DNA of 64,000 nt from Pedobacter jejuensis (GCF_003725795.1 NZ_RBEE01000042.1:372001-436000); one strand, 5' to 3'. Positions 8,639 to 17,686 are shown, counted from the first letter of the stretch. Notes: generated by a model from the letters alone, not told the origin. Numbers and translations: made by a program.

Positions 8639-9985
8639 TTATAATGCTGCGTTGCTACTAGCGGCAGGAACACCTGTTCTACCAGTAACACGACCAGTTT
8701 TCATTAAACCATCGTAATGACGCATTAAAAGATAACTTTCAATCTGTTGCAAAGTATCTAATACTACACCTACTAAAATTAGTAATGATGTACCACCGAA
8801 GAAGTGAGCAAATTCTTGCTTAATTCCAAACTTAACAGCAACTGAAGGCAATACAGCAATAATTGCTAAAAATACAGCACCAGGGAAAGTGATTTTAGAG
8901 ATTACATCATCAATAAAAGTTGATGTTGCAACACCTGGCTTAACACCAGGGATAAAACCACCGTTTTTCTTCATATCGTCACTCATTTGAGTTGGATTTA
9001 CAGTAATAGCTGTATAGAAGAAAGTAAATGCTATAATTAAAAATGCAAATGTTAAACTGTAAGCTAAAGATGTTGTATTACTAAACTGGATTAACCAAGA
9101 ACCTTGTAAAGAAGGAACAAATTGGATTAAAGCACCCGGAATAAACATCAATGCCTGAGCAAAGATGATTGGCATAACACCTGCAGCATTAACTTTTAAT
9201 GGAATGTATTGACGCACACCACCGAATTGACGATTACCTACTATCTTTTTAGCATACTGAACAGGTACTTTACGCACACCTTGTACAATTAAGATAGTAA
9301 ACATTACAATTGCGAATAAGGCAACAACCTCTAACACTAAAGCAACAGGACCACCACCGGTACTCGAAGCACCTACTTTATCAGAAAATTCCTGACTTAT
9401 TGCCTGCGGTAAACGAGCAATAATACCAGTCATAATAATTAATGATGTACCATTACCAATACCCTTATCTGTAATTTTTTCACCAAGCCACATTACGAAT
9501 AATGTACCTGCTGTTAATACAAATGTAGATACGATATAAAACATCGTTTGACTCATCACAGGCAAAATAGCCTCTTGTGGTACTTGTGTTTTAACATAAC
9601 CAACAGATTGAACAATCGTGATGGCCACTGTTAAATAACGTGTAATCTGGTTCAGTTTTTTTCTACCACTTTCGCCTTCTTTCTGCATTTTTTGGAAAGT
9701 CGGAACAGCAATACCTAATAATTGCACCACAATTGATGCAGAAATGTAAGGCATTACCCCCAAAGCTAAAATAGAAACACGAGAGAAAGAACCTCCGGCA
9801 AACATATCGAGTAAGCCTAAGATGCCTGACTTTTCGTTAGCTCCTAAAGCTGCTGGATCTACACCTGGCAAAACCACATGTGATACGAAACGGTACACCA
9901 AAAGAATCATGACCGTAAATAATATACGTTCTTTTAATTCCTGAATTTTCCAGATATTACTTAAAGTAGTAAATAGCTTCTTCAT
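8639..9985 (-). CDS. secY: preprotein translocase subunit SecY
   Basis: The 448-residue channel protein of the SecYEG translocon has about ten hydrophobic membrane segments. Recognisable family regions are GILGLLDMFAGGSFSRVSILALGVMPYISASI-type sequence in the first third, the cytosolic loop before VRKVPVQYAKK, and GTSLLILVGVVLDTLQQIES near the end. It lies directly after rplO (7 bp), the universal operon position. Confidence 0.97.
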   Translation of the reverse strand: MKKLFTTLSNIWKIQELKERILFTVMILLVYRFVSHVVLPGVDPAALGANEKSGILGLLDMFAGGSFSRVSILALGVMPYISASIVVQLLGIAVPTFQKMQKEGESGRKKLNQITRYLTVAITIVQSVGYVKTQVPQEAILPVMSQTMFYIVSTFVLTAGTLFVMWLGEKITDKGIGNGTSLIIMTGIIARLPQAISQEFSDKVGASSTGGGPVALVLEVVALFAIVMFTILIVQGVRKVPVQYAKKIVGNRQFGGVRQYIPLKVNAAGVMPIIFAQALMFIPGALIQFVPSLQGSWLIQFSNTTSLAYSLTFAFLIIAFTFFYTAITVNPTQMSDDMKKNGGFIPGVKPGVATSTFIDDVISKITFPGAVFLAIIAVLPSVAVKFGIKQEFAHFFGGTSLLILVGVVLDTLQQIESYLLMRHYDGLMKTGRVTGRTGVPAASSNAAL

Positions 9986-9992
9986 TTAATAA

Positions 9993-10439
9993 TTACAATT
10001 TTACAATTGAACCACCTGCTGCTTCAATAGCTTTTTGTGCGGTTGCAGAAAACGCATGTGCTGTAACTTCTAATTTTGCTTTTACTTCACCACGACCTAA
10101 AACTTTTACTAAGTCGTTTTTAGAAGCTAAACCATGCTCTTTCAAAATAGCAAAATCAATAGTTGTTAAATTGAATTTTACTGCTAATTCTTGAATTACA
10201 TCTAAATTTACACCAACATATTCAGTACGGTTAATTGGTTTGAAACCAACCTTAGGCACACGGCGTTGTAAAGGCATTTGACCGCCTTCAAAACCAATTT
10301 TGGTTTTATGACCAGAACGAGAACCAGCACCTTTATGGCCACGAGTTGAAGTTCCACCACGACCAGAACCAGTACCACGACCAATTCTTTTACTATTTTT
10401 TACTGAACCTGTAGCAGGTTTTAAATTACTTAAATTCAT
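9993..10439 (-). CDS. rplO: 50S ribosomal protein L15
   Basis: A 148-residue protein starting MNLSNLKPATGSVKNSKRIG; this ATG at 10439 was chosen because the family begins there, although the frame stays open 15 codons further upstream. The Gly/Arg-rich GRGTGSGRGGTSTRGHKG segment and GFEGGQMPLQRRVPK are diagnostic. L15 is a late-assembly 50S protein and precedes secY. Confidence 0.96.
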   Translation of the reverse strand: MNLSNLKPATGSVKNSKRIGRGTGSGRGGTSTRGHKGAGSRSGHKTKIGFEGGQMPLQRRVPKVGFKPINRTEYVGVNLDVIQELAVKFNLTTIDFAILKEHGLASKNDLVKVLGRGEVKAKLEVTAHAFSATAQKAIEAAGGSIVKL

Positions 10440-10503
10440 TTCTTTGAATTTGTGTTGCCCTTCGCTTTCACTAAACAGGTACAACGATAAATAAATAATG
10501 ATT

Positions 10504-10556
10504 GAATTTTGAATGATTGAATATTTGCATTATGCTCATTCACTCATTCAAAATTC
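10504..10556 (-). repeat. rpmD-rplO spacer: imperfect inverted repeat (GAATGA family)
   Basis: GAATTTTGAATGATTGAAT (10504-10522) pairs with 10538-10556 over 19 bp with one mismatch around a 15-nt loop. The arm is a short tandem of GAATGATT-like words, nearly the same as in the rpsG-fusA spacer. The element interrupts an otherwise tightly packed stretch of the operon. Confidence 0.78.
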
Positions 10557-10573
10557 ATCATTCAATAATTCTA

Positions 10574-10753
10574 TTAAATTGTTTCGATAGCTACCAAATG
10601 GTTCACTTTGCGAACCATACCGATAATTTGTGGAGTAGCTTCTACTTCAACGCTTTGATTCATTTTAGATAAACCCAAAGCCTGAACAGTTCTTTTCTGG
10701 CGCTCGCTTCTGTCGATAACGCTTTTAATTTGTGTTATTTTGATCTTAGCCAT
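10574..10753 (-). CDS. rpmD: 50S ribosomal protein L30
   Basis: The 59-residue product reads MAKIKITQIKSVIDRSERQK and ends RKVNHLVAIETI, a clear L30. It lies 4 bp after the rpsE stop codon, and rplO follows, which is the conserved order. Confidence 0.95.
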   Translation of the reverse strand: MAKIKITQIKSVIDRSERQKRTVQALGLSKMNQSVEVEATPQIIGMVRKVNHLVAIETI

Positions 10754-10757
10754 GATA

Positions 10758-11276
10758 TTATCCGTTAAAAACTTTGTTTAAATCGATACCACGAGTTTGA
10801 GCTACTGTATATGCATCACGCATTTTTGTTAATGCATCAACAGTTGCTTTTACCACGTTGTGAGGATTTGATGAACCTTTAGATTTTGCAAGTACGTTAT
10901 GTACACCAGCGCTTTCTAAAACTGCACGCATTGCACCACCTGCAATTACACCAGTACCTACTGCTGCTGGTTTGATTAAAACAAAACCACCAGAGAATTT
11001 ACCGATTTGCTCATGAGGAACAGTACCGTTTAAAATTGGAACTTTAACTAAGTTCTTTTTAGCATCATCCACACCTTTAGCAATCGCCTCAGTTACTTCT
11101 TTTGCTTTACCTAAACCAAAGCCTACTACGCCGTTCTCATCACCCACAACAACAATTGCTGAGAAACTGAAAGTACGACCGCCTTTTGTTACTTTGGCAA
11201 CACGTTGTATACTAACCAAACGATCCTTTAACTCGATATCGGTGGTTTTAACTCTTTTTATATTGATAGTTGACAT
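10758..11276 (-). CDS. rpsE: 30S ribosomal protein S5
   Basis: The 172-residue product takes part in decoding accuracy and 30S assembly. The double-stranded RNA-binding fold is seen as VSIQRVAKVTKGGRTFSFSAI followed by VVGDENGVVGFGLGKAKEV, and the C-terminal domain contains GTGVIAGGAMRAVLESAGV. Length and position between rplR and rpmD are standard. Confidence 0.97.
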   Translation of the reverse strand: MSTINIKRVKTTDIELKDRLVSIQRVAKVTKGGRTFSFSAIVVVGDENGVVGFGLGKAKEVTEAIAKGVDDAKKNLVKVPILNGTVPHEQIGKFSGGFVLIKPAAVGTGVIAGGAMRAVLESAGVHNVLAKSKGSSNPHNVVKATVDALTKMRDAYTVAQTRGIDLNKVFNG

Positions 11277-11293
11277 CTTACTTTTTCTTCAGA

Positions 11294-11647
11294 TTAAAAT
11301 ACTAAACCAGCTTCGCGGGCACCCTCTGCCAACGATTTGATACGTCCGTGATATAAATAACCGTTTCTATCGAAAACAACTTCTTTAACACCTGCAGCGA
11401 TAGCTTTTTCAGCAACTAGCTTGCCTACTGCTACTGATTGCTCACTTTTATTTCCTTTACTTGCAAAATCTTTAGATAAAGATGATGCTGAAGCTACTGT
11501 TGTACCTGTAACGTCGTTAATTACCTGAGCATAAATCCCTTTATTGCTTCTAAATACAGATAACCTTGGGCGTTCTTCCGAACCAGTAAGTCTTTTTCTG
11601 ATCCCTTTTTTAATACGATCTCTTCTTGATAATTTTTTACCTGCCAT
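11294..11647 (-). CDS. rplR: 50S ribosomal protein L18
   Basis: The 117-residue 5S rRNA-binding protein contains RPRLSVFRSNKGIYAQVIND and the C-terminal FDRNGYLYHGRIKSLAEGAREAGL signature. It lies between rplF and rpsE with short spacers. Confidence 0.97.
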   Translation of the reverse strand: MAGKKLSRRDRIKKGIRKRLTGSEERPRLSVFRSNKGIYAQVINDVTGTTVASASSLSKDFASKGNKSEQSVAVGKLVAEKAIAAGVKEVVFDRNGYLYHGRIKSLAEGAREAGLVF

Positions 11648-11652
11648 GATTA

Positions 11653-12210
11653 CTATTTTTTAGATGCTGATTTACCTGCTTTTCTTCTTAACACTTCACC
11701 TACAAACTTGATACCTTTACCTTTGTATGGTTCTGGTGCACGTAACGAACGGATTTTCGCTGCTACTTGGCCAATCAATTGTTTATCAATACTTTCTAAA
11801 ATAATTTTAGGCGTTTGACCTTTTTCTGATGAAGTTGTTACTTTAATCTCTTCTGGTAATTGAAATACATAATGGTGAGAGTAACCCAAAACTAAATCTA
11901 ATGTATTACCTGCATTTGTAGCACGGTAACCAACACCAACTAATTCTTGAGTTAATTTATAACCTTCTGTAACACCAATAACCATATTGTTAAGCAAAGA
12001 GCGATATAAACCGTGTAATGCTTTGTGTTTCTTTTGTTCTGAAGGACGGTTTACTGATAAAATTCCGTCTTCCTGACTTACAGTGATATCTGAATCTACT
12101 GCTTGTGTTAATTCACCTTTTGGGCCTTTTACAGTTACTACGTTATCTTTAGATACGGTAATTGTAACACCTGAAGGGATTGTAATTGGGGCTTTTCCTA
12201 TTCTTGACAT
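11653..12210 (-). CDS. rplF: 50S ribosomal protein L6
   Basis: The 185-residue protein has the duplicated L6 fold and binds 23S rRNA near the sarcin-ricin loop. It starts MSRIGKAPITIPSGVTI and carries the C-terminal PEPYKGKGIKFVGEVLRRKAGK signature. Located between rpsH and rplR. Confidence 0.97.
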   Translation of the reverse strand: MSRIGKAPITIPSGVTITVSKDNVVTVKGPKGELTQAVDSDITVSQEDGILSVNRPSEQKKHKALHGLYRSLLNNMVIGVTEGYKLTQELVGVGYRATNAGNTLDLVLGYSHHYVFQLPEEIKVTTSSEKGQTPKIILESIDKQLIGQVAAKIRSLRAPEPYKGKGIKFVGEVLRRKAGKSASKK

Positions 12211-12229
12211 TGTGCTGTTCTCCTTTTAA

Positions 12230-12628
12230 TTAATAAACGTGACACAATACCTCACCACCAATGTTTAATTTGGCTGCTTCTTTATCAGTCATTACACCTT
12301 TAGAAGTAGATAAGATTGCGATACCTAAACCGTTTAATACTCTTGGCATATTTTCAACACCAGCATAGTTTCTCAAACCTGGTTTACTAATTCGCATCAA
12401 AGTACGAATAGCAGGAACTTTAGTTATTGGATTGTATTTCAAAGCGATTTTAATAGTGCCTTGAACTGTTGTATCTTCAAACTTGTAGTTCGCGATGTAA
12501 CCTTTATCGAAAAGAACTTTAGTAATCTCTTTTTTAAGGTTTGATGCAGGAATTTCTACAACACGGTGGTTGGCCTTAATGGCATTCCTTACTCTTGTTA
12601 AATAATCTGCTATTGGATCTGTATTCAT
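12230..12628 (-). CDS. rpsH: 30S ribosomal protein S8
   Basis: The 132-residue central-domain assembly protein begins MNTDPIADYLTRVRNAIKA and ends with the family motif GVMTDKEAAKLNIGGEVLCHVY. A 150-bp spacer separates it from rpsN upstream. Confidence 0.97.
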   Translation of the reverse strand: MNTDPIADYLTRVRNAIKANHRVVEIPASNLKKEITKVLFDKGYIANYKFEDTTVQGTIKIALKYNPITKVPAIRTLMRISKPGLRNYAGVENMPRVLNGLGIAILSTSKGVMTDKEAAKLNIGGEVLCHVY

Positions 12629-12720
12629 TTTTTATTGTTTTTGATAGTGGTTTCCTTCTGCTACCCAGCTGTGGGACCTTCTATCGGTTAAAATTCTTTT
12701 AAAGCAAAAAGAGTAAAGCA

Positions 12721-12757
12721 CAAAGACTAAAGCGATATATATCCGCTTTAGACTTTG
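12721..12757 (-). repeat. rpsN-rpsH spacer: imperfect inverted repeat
   Basis: CAAAGACTAAAGCG (12721-12734) pairs with CGCTTTAGACTTTG (12744-12757) over 14 bp with one mismatch around an AT loop. Flanking bases on both sides repeat AAAGC/ACTTT words (for example GAACTTTCAACTTTAAGC), extending a looser dyad to about 12700-12777. Confidence 0.7.
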
Positions 12758-12778
12758 AACTTTCAACTTTAAGCTATA

Positions 12779-13048
12779 TTACCAAGAAGCTTTTTTAACT
12801 CCTGGTATTTTACCGTCTAGTGCCATTTGGCGAAATGTTACCCTTGAAATACCAAAGGTACGCATATAACCACGTGGACGACCAGTTAATTTACAACGGT
12901 TGTGTAAACGTACCGGAGATGAGTTTCTAGGTAATTTATCTAAACCCTCGAAATCTCCTGCAGCTTTTAATACTGCACGTTTTTCAGCGTATCTAGCTAC
13001 CAATTTTTGGCGCTTAACTTCGCGTGCTTTTACACCTTCTTTTGCCAT
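12779..13048 (-). CDS. rpsN: 30S ribosomal protein S14 (zinc-free type)
   Basis: The 89-residue head protein has the long, cysteine-poor form of S14 (KLPRNSSPVRLHNRCKLTGR, then RGYMRTFGISRVTFRQMA and the final KKASW). The short form with a CxxC-CxxC zinc site is not what is seen. It overlaps the rplE stop by one base. Confidence 0.97.
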   Translation of the reverse strand: MAKEGVKAREVKRQKLVARYAEKRAVLKAAGDFEGLDKLPRNSSPVRLHNRCKLTGRPRGYMRTFGISRVTFRQMALDGKIPGVKKASW

Positions 13049-13614
13049 TATTCTGCTGTTTTTTGATTTTTAAATGGTAATCCGAATTGCTTCAATAATT
13101 CTAAGGCCTCAATGTCAGATTTTGCCGAAGTTACGAAAGTTATATCCATACCTAAAATTTTATTGATTTTATCGATATTAATCTCAGGGAAGATGATTTG
13201 CTCAGTAACACCTAATGTATAGTTACCTTTACCATCAAAACCTTTATCATTAATACCTTTAAAATCACGAATACGTGGTAAAGCTACAGAGATCAAACGA
13301 TCAAGGAACTCATACATATTGTTATCACGTAAAGTAACACGTACACCTACAGGCATACCTTTACGTAATTTAAAGTTTGAGATATCTTTTTTAGATTGGG
13401 CAGGAACCGCTTGTTGACCAGTAATGGTTGACAACTCAACGATTGTAGTGTCCATAATCTTTTTATCTGTTACAGAAAAACGACCAACACCCTGATTGAT
13501 ACAGATTTTTTCCAATTTAGGAACCTGCATTACAGTTTTATACTGGAATTTTTCTTTTAATGCAAGTACAACTTCTTCTTTGTATTTGCTTTTTAGTCTT
13601 GGTGTAGTAGCCAT
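13048..13614 (-). CDS. rplE: 50S ribosomal protein L5
   Basis: The 188-residue 5S rRNA-binding protein contains MQVPKLEKICINQGVG and the middle VTLRDNNMYEFLDRLISVALPR segment. Its start codon overlaps the rplX stop by one base and its end overlaps rpsN, indicating coupled translation. Confidence 0.97.
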   Translation of the reverse strand: MATTPRLKSKYKEEVVLALKEKFQYKTVMQVPKLEKICINQGVGRFSVTDKKIMDTTIVELSTITGQQAVPAQSKKDISNFKLRKGMPVGVRVTLRDNNMYEFLDRLISVALPRIRDFKGINDKGFDGKGNYTLGVTEQIIFPEINIDKINKILGMDITFVTSAKSDIEALELLKQFGLPFKNQKTAE

Positions 13615-13955
13615 TATTTAATCTCCTCTCCTGATATTTTAGCAACTCTAACCAATTTACCTTCTGCATTAGCTTTACGGCCAACGCGGGTAGCTTTACC
13701 AGATTTTGGATCAACCAACATCAAGTTAGAAATATGAAGAGCAGCTTCTTTTTTAATAATACCACCGTTAGGGTTTGCAGCATTTGGTTTAGTATGTTTA
13801 GATACTAAATTAACGCCTTCTACAATGGCTCTGTTTTTTGCAATGATTACTTGCAATACTTTTCCTTGCTGACCTTTTGAATCGCCGGCAATGATTTTAA
13901 CTAAATCTCCTGTGCGGATTTTTAATTTTGATGGTGTAATTATCTTGTTTCCCAT
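13614..13955 (-). CDS. rplX: 50S ribosomal protein L24
   Basis: The 113-residue assembly-initiator protein has a KOW motif near the N terminus (KIRTGDLVKIIAGDSKGQQGKV). It lies 1 bp after rplN and overlaps rplE by one base. Confidence 0.97.
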   Translation of the reverse strand: MGNKIITPSKLKIRTGDLVKIIAGDSKGQQGKVLQVIIAKNRAIVEGVNLVSKHTKPNAANPNGGIIKKEAALHISNLMLVDPKSGKATRVGRKANAEGKLVRVAKISGEEIK

Positions 13956-13956
13956 T

Positions 13957-14325
13957 TTATAATACCTCCGGTGCTAATGATACAATTTTCATGAATTGTT
14001 TTTCACGCAGTTCTCTCGCAACCGGGCCAAAGATACGTGTACCTCTTGGCTCATCCTGTGCGTTCAATAATACAGCTGCATTATCGTCAAAACGGATATA
14101 AGAACCATCTTTACGTCTAATCTCTTTTTTAGTTCTTACAACAACTGCTTTAGAAACTGTACCTTTTTTAATATTACCTGACGGTAAAGCGCTTTTTACA
14201 GTAACAACCACTTTATCACCAATTGAAGCATAACGTTTGCCGGTTCCACCTAGCACACGAATTACTAATACTTCTTTAGCGCCGCTGTTATCAGCAACGT
14301 TTAATCTCGATTCCTGTTGTACCAT
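13957..14325 (-). CDS. rplN: 50S ribosomal protein L14
   Basis: The 122-residue protein begins MVQQESRLNVADNSGAKEV and contains the GTRIFGPVARELREK C-terminal signature. L14 forms an intersubunit bridge. Located between rpsQ and rplX with 1-bp spacers. Confidence 0.97.
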   Translation of the reverse strand: MVQQESRLNVADNSGAKEVLVIRVLGGTGKRYASIGDKVVVTVKSALPSGNIKKGTVSKAVVVRTKKEIRRKDGSYIRFDDNAAVLLNAQDEPRGTRIFGPVARELREKQFMKIVSLAPEVL

Positions 14326-14326
14326 A

Positions 14327-14581
14327 TTATTTAGCTCTTTCTAAAATTTGTACCAATCTCCAGTTCTTGTTCTTACTCAAAGGACGAGTTTCCATAATCA
14401 ATACTGTATCACCGATACCGCATTCGTTTTTCTCATCGTGAGCCATAAATTTGGTAGTTTTCTTTACGAACTTGCCATAAATCGGGTGCTTTACTTTACG
14501 CTCAACGCTCACTACAACAGATTTATCCATCTTATTGCTCACCACCAACCCGGTTCTTGTTTTTCTTAATTGTCTTTCCAT
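14327..14581 (-). CDS. rpsQ: 30S ribosomal protein S17
   Basis: The 84-residue OB-fold protein begins MERQLRKTRTGLVVSNKMDK. The ATG at 14581 is preferred to an in-frame TTG four codons upstream because it matches the family start. The C-terminal GDTVLIMETRPLSKNK segment is diagnostic. Confidence 0.96.
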   Translation of the reverse strand: MERQLRKTRTGLVVSNKMDKSVVVSVERKVKHPIYGKFVKKTTKFMAHDEKNECGIGDTVLIMETRPLSKNKNWRLVQILERAK

Positions 14582-14594
14582 GTCGACTCTCAAA

Positions 14595-14807
14595 TTAATT
14601 AGTTTCAGTAGCTGACTCAGTGTTTTTCACTTTAGTCAGTTCAGTGTTTAAACGGGCTATGTCTTTCCTTACTTTTGCAATACGTGAAGGATTTTCGATA
14701 GCTGAAATAGTATGAGCGAACTTTAATTTTGATAAGTTCTCTTTTTCTTCCGCAATCTTAGCTACTAATTCTTCTTTTGAAAGCCCTGTGATTTCTGAAT
14801 TTTTCAT
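14595..14807 (-). CDS. rpmC: 50S ribosomal protein L29
   Basis: The 70-residue helical protein sits near the exit tunnel. It has the NSEITGLSKEELVAKIAEEK start and NPSRIAKVRKDIARL signature. A 74-bp gap separates it from rplP; no clear structure was seen in that gap. Confidence 0.95.
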   Translation of the reverse strand: MKNSEITGLSKEELVAKIAEEKENLSKLKFAHTISAIENPSRIAKVRKDIARLNTELTKVKNTESATETN

Positions 14808-14881
14808 TTTTATTTTTCTTTACGGTTGAGTGTAGCGGTTATAATAAACAAGTATTTACAACATTCATCTCAACAACTTTA

Positions 14882-15304
14882 CTATGCTTCTACGTAATCT
14901 CTACGTACTACAAATTTGGTTTGGATTGGTAATTTCTGTGCTGCTAAACGTAATGCTTCTTTAGCAACTTCTAAAGGCACACCTTCAGCTTCGAAAATTA
15001 CGCGTCCTGGTCTTACTACTGCAACCCAGTATTCAGGAGCACCTTTACCTTTACCCATACGTACTTCAGCAGGCTTTTTAGTTACCGGTTTATCCGGGAA
15101 AATCCTGATCCATACTTGGCCTTCACGTTTCATGAAACGAGTTACGGCAATACGGGCAGCCTCTATCTGGCGACTTGTTATCCAAGTTGCTTCTAAAGAT
15201 TTGATACCGAAAGATCCGAATGCTAATTCAGCTCCACGTGAAGCTAAACCCTTCATTCTGCCTTTTTGCATCTTCCTGAACTTCGTTCTTTTTGGCTGTA
15301 ACAT
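14882..15304 (-). CDS. rplP: 50S ribosomal protein L16
   Basis: The 140-residue protein helps shape the A site and peptidyl transferase centre. It begins MLQPKRTKFRKMQKGRMKG and contains WIRIFPDKPVTKKPAEVRMG. Located between rpsC and rpmC. Confidence 0.97.
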   Translation of the reverse strand: MLQPKRTKFRKMQKGRMKGLASRGAELAFGSFGIKSLEATWITSRQIEAARIAVTRFMKREGQVWIRIFPDKPVTKKPAEVRMGKGKGAPEYWVAVVRPGRVIFEAEGVPLEVAKEALRLAAQKLPIQTKFVVRRDYVEA

Positions 15305-15344
15305 TTTATTTTGTTCTAATCGTTAAACGATGTTAATAAATCAA

Positions 15345-16196
15345 TTATTTACGAGGACCTCTGTTAGCGCCTGCGCCACCACCTCTATTTGCTCCGGGAC
15401 CACCTTGACCTGGACCACGACCACCACCTTGGTTTCCACCACGTCTGTCGTTACCACCGCCACGTCTCTCGTTGCCACCACCTCTGTTATCTCTTCCACC
15501 GAAAGCTGGTTTGTCTGATGCACCTTTAGGACCGTTATTTGTTGCACCAATGTTTGGAGACAAATCACGTTTTCCATAAACCTCACCTTTACAAATCCAA
15601 ACTTTAACACCTATTTTACCATAAGTAGTTAAAGCTTCTGCTAAAGCGTAATCAATATCAGCACGGAATGTATGCAAAGGCACTCTTCCTTCTTTGTACT
15701 GCTCAGAACGTGCCATCTCAGCACCACCTAAACGACCAGAAGTCATGATTTTAATACCTTCAGCACCCATACGCATGGTAGATGCGATAGAAGATTTCAT
15801 TGCTCTACGGAATGAGATCCTTGCTTCTAATTGTTTTGCAACACCTTCTGCAACTAATTGTGCATCAAGTTCTGGGCGTTTAATTTCGAAGATGTTAATT
15901 TGAATTTCCTTTTTAGTTAATTTCTTTAACTCTTCTTTGATTTTATCAACCTCAGCACCTGCTTTACCGATTACGATACCTGGGCGAGCTGTGTGAATAG
16001 TTACCGTGATACGTTTTAACGTACGCTCAATAACTACTTTCGCAACACCACCTTTAGCAATACGAGCAGAAAGGTATTTTCTTATTTTCTCATCTTCAAC
16101 TAATTTATCGGAGTAGTTGTTGCCACCGAACCAGTTAGAATCCCATCCTTTGATGATACCTAACCTGTTACCTATTGGATTTGCTTTTTGTCCCAT
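15345..16196 (-). CDS. rpsC: 30S ribosomal protein S3 with a long Gly/Arg/Asn-rich tail
   Basis: The 283-residue product has the normal S3 body: an N-terminal KH domain (IHTARPGIVIGKAGAEVDKI) and C-terminal domain to about residue 215. The last ~65 residues are low-complexity and rich in Gly, Arg and Asn (repeats such as NERRGGGNDRRGGNQGGG), making the protein longer than the usual 210-235 residues. The tail resembles RGG-type RNA-binding segments, probably exposed at the mRNA entry side where S3 lies; that role is inferred. The gene lies between rplV and rplP. Confidence 0.96.
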   Translation of the reverse strand: MGQKANPIGNRLGIIKGWDSNWFGGNNYSDKLVEDEKIRKYLSARIAKGGVAKVVIERTLKRITVTIHTARPGIVIGKAGAEVDKIKEELKKLTKKEIQINIFEIKRPELDAQLVAEGVAKQLEARISFRRAMKSSIASTMRMGAEGIKIMTSGRLGGAEMARSEQYKEGRVPLHTFRADIDYALAEALTTYGKIGVKVWICKGEVYGKRDLSPNIGATNNGPKGASDKPAFGGRDNRGGGNERRGGGNDRRGGNQGGGRGPGQGGPGANRGGGAGANRGPRK

Positions 16197-16205
16197 TTCC
16201 TAAAA

Positions 16206-16568
16206 TTAGTTTTGAGTTGTTTCTGTATTTTTACTATCTACAATCAGCGTTACGTGGTTAGAACGTTTACGAATTCTATATCCACGGCCTTGAGGAGCTG
16301 GACGTAAGCGTTTAAGCTGACGGCCACCATCTACCATAATTGTTTTTACAAACAATTGGTTTTCTTCAGGGCGAGCACCTTCATTTTTAGATTCCCAGTT
16401 TTTAATTGCAGATAATAATAATTTTTCAACTCTTATTGCTGCTTCTTTATTGGTAAACTTTAAAATGCTTAATGCTTTTTCTACACGTTCACCTCTGATA
16501 AGATCTACAACCAAACGCATCTTACGTGGTGAGGTTGGACAATTGTTTAATTTTGCTATTGCTTCCAT
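16206..16568 (-). CDS. rplV: 50S ribosomal protein L22
   Basis: The 120-residue protein lines the peptide exit tunnel with its beta hairpin. It contains NCPTSPRKMRLVVDLIRGERVEKAL and the C-terminal RLRPAPQGRGYRIRKRSNHVT signature. Located between rpsS and rpsC. Confidence 0.97.
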   Translation of the reverse strand: MEAIAKLNNCPTSPRKMRLVVDLIRGERVEKALSILKFTNKEAAIRVEKLLLSAIKNWESKNEGARPEENQLFVKTIMVDGGRQLKRLRPAPQGRGYRIRKRSNHVTLIVDSKNTETTQN

Positions 16569-16575
16569 TGTCTAA

Positions 16576-16842
16576 TTATTTTTTCTTTTCAGCGTGTCCT
16601 CTGAATGTTCTGGTTGGAGCAAATTCTCCCAACTTGTGACCAACCATGTTTTCTGTAACGTACACAGGAATAAATTTATTACCGTTGTGTACAGCAAATG
16701 TATGATTCACGAAATCTGGTGAAATCATTGATCTGCGAGACCAAGTTTTGATTACAGACTTTTTGCCTGAATCATTCATAGAGCTTACTTTTTTCTCTAC
16801 GTTATGGTCAATATAAGGTCCTTTTTTTATCGAACGAGCCAT
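16576..16842 (-). CDS. rpsS: 30S ribosomal protein S19
   Basis: The 88-residue head protein begins MARSIKKGPYIDHNVEKKV and contains GHKLGEFAPTRTFRGH. Its ATG overlaps the rplB stop by one base (TAATG), indicating coupling. Confidence 0.97.
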   Translation of the reverse strand: MARSIKKGPYIDHNVEKKVSSMNDSGKKSVIKTWSRRSMISPDFVNHTFAVHNGNKFIPVYVTENMVGHKLGEFAPTRTFRGHAEKKK

Positions 16843-17666
16843 TATTTCTTCCTTCTCTCTATGATGTAACGATTAGAATATTTTTTAAGTTCTCTGGTTT
16901 TAAAGCCTTTAGCTAAAACACCATTTCTTGAACGAGGGTGACCACCTGATGATCTACCTTCACCACCACCCATTGGGTGATCGACAGGGTTCATCGCTAC
17001 CGGTCTAGTTCTCGGACGACGGCCCAACCAACGTTTACGACCAGCTTTACCTAATACTTCGTTTGCGTGATCTGAATTAGATACAGCACCGATAGTAGCA
17101 AGACAAGTAGTCAAGATTAAACGGGTTTCGCCTGAAGGCATTTTTAAAGTAGCATATTTACCATCGCGGGCAGCTAATTGTGCGTAAGCACCTGCACTAC
17201 GAGCTAATTGTGCTCCTTTTCCAGGATGGATTTCTACGTTGTGAACGATAGAACCTAATGGAATGTTCGATAATTTTAAAGTGTTACCTACTTCTGGAGA
17301 TGCTGTATCGCCCGATAATAATACCGAACCTACTTGCAATCCTTCTGGAGCAATAATGTAACGCTTCTCGCCATCTGCATAATTTAATAATGCAATGCGG
17401 GCAGTACGGTTTGGATCGTATTCTACAGATGCTACTGTAGCAGGAATATCAAATTTATCGCGTTTGAAGTCGATTAAACGATATGATTTTTTATGACCAC
17501 CACCCATGTAGCGCATAGTCATCTTTCCTGTGTTGTTACGTCCACCAGACTTTTTTGATGATACAACCAATGATTTTTCGGGCTTGGTTGCTGTAATCTC
17601 CGTAAAGCTGGCACCAACTCTAAAGCGGGTTCCCGGAGTAACTGGTTTAAATTTTCTTAAGCCCAT
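16842..17666 (-). CDS. rplB: 50S ribosomal protein L2
   Basis: The 274-residue protein is one of the most conserved ribosomal proteins, needed for subunit joining and peptidyl transfer. It contains HNVEIHPGKGAQLARSAG and the C-terminal VAMNPVDHPMGGGEGRSSGG segment with the conserved histidine. Located between rplW and rpsS. Confidence 0.98.
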   Translation of the reverse strand: MGLRKFKPVTPGTRFRVGASFTEITATKPEKSLVVSSKKSGGRNNTGKMTMRYMGGGHKKSYRLIDFKRDKFDIPATVASVEYDPNRTARIALLNYADGEKRYIIAPEGLQVGSVLLSGDTASPEVGNTLKLSNIPLGSIVHNVEIHPGKGAQLARSAGAYAQLAARDGKYATLKMPSGETRLILTTCLATIGAVSNSDHANEVLGKAGRKRWLGRRPRTRPVAMNPVDHPMGGGEGRSSGGHPRSRNGVLAKGFKTRELKKYSNRYIIERRKK

Positions 17667-17686
17667 AGTTATAATTAATAATTAAA

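Noticed and set aside
14916..15326. Plus-strand open frame of 136 codons opposite rplP
   Set aside because: It is antisense to a highly conserved ribosomal gene and shows no recognisable domain; a codon-composition shadow.
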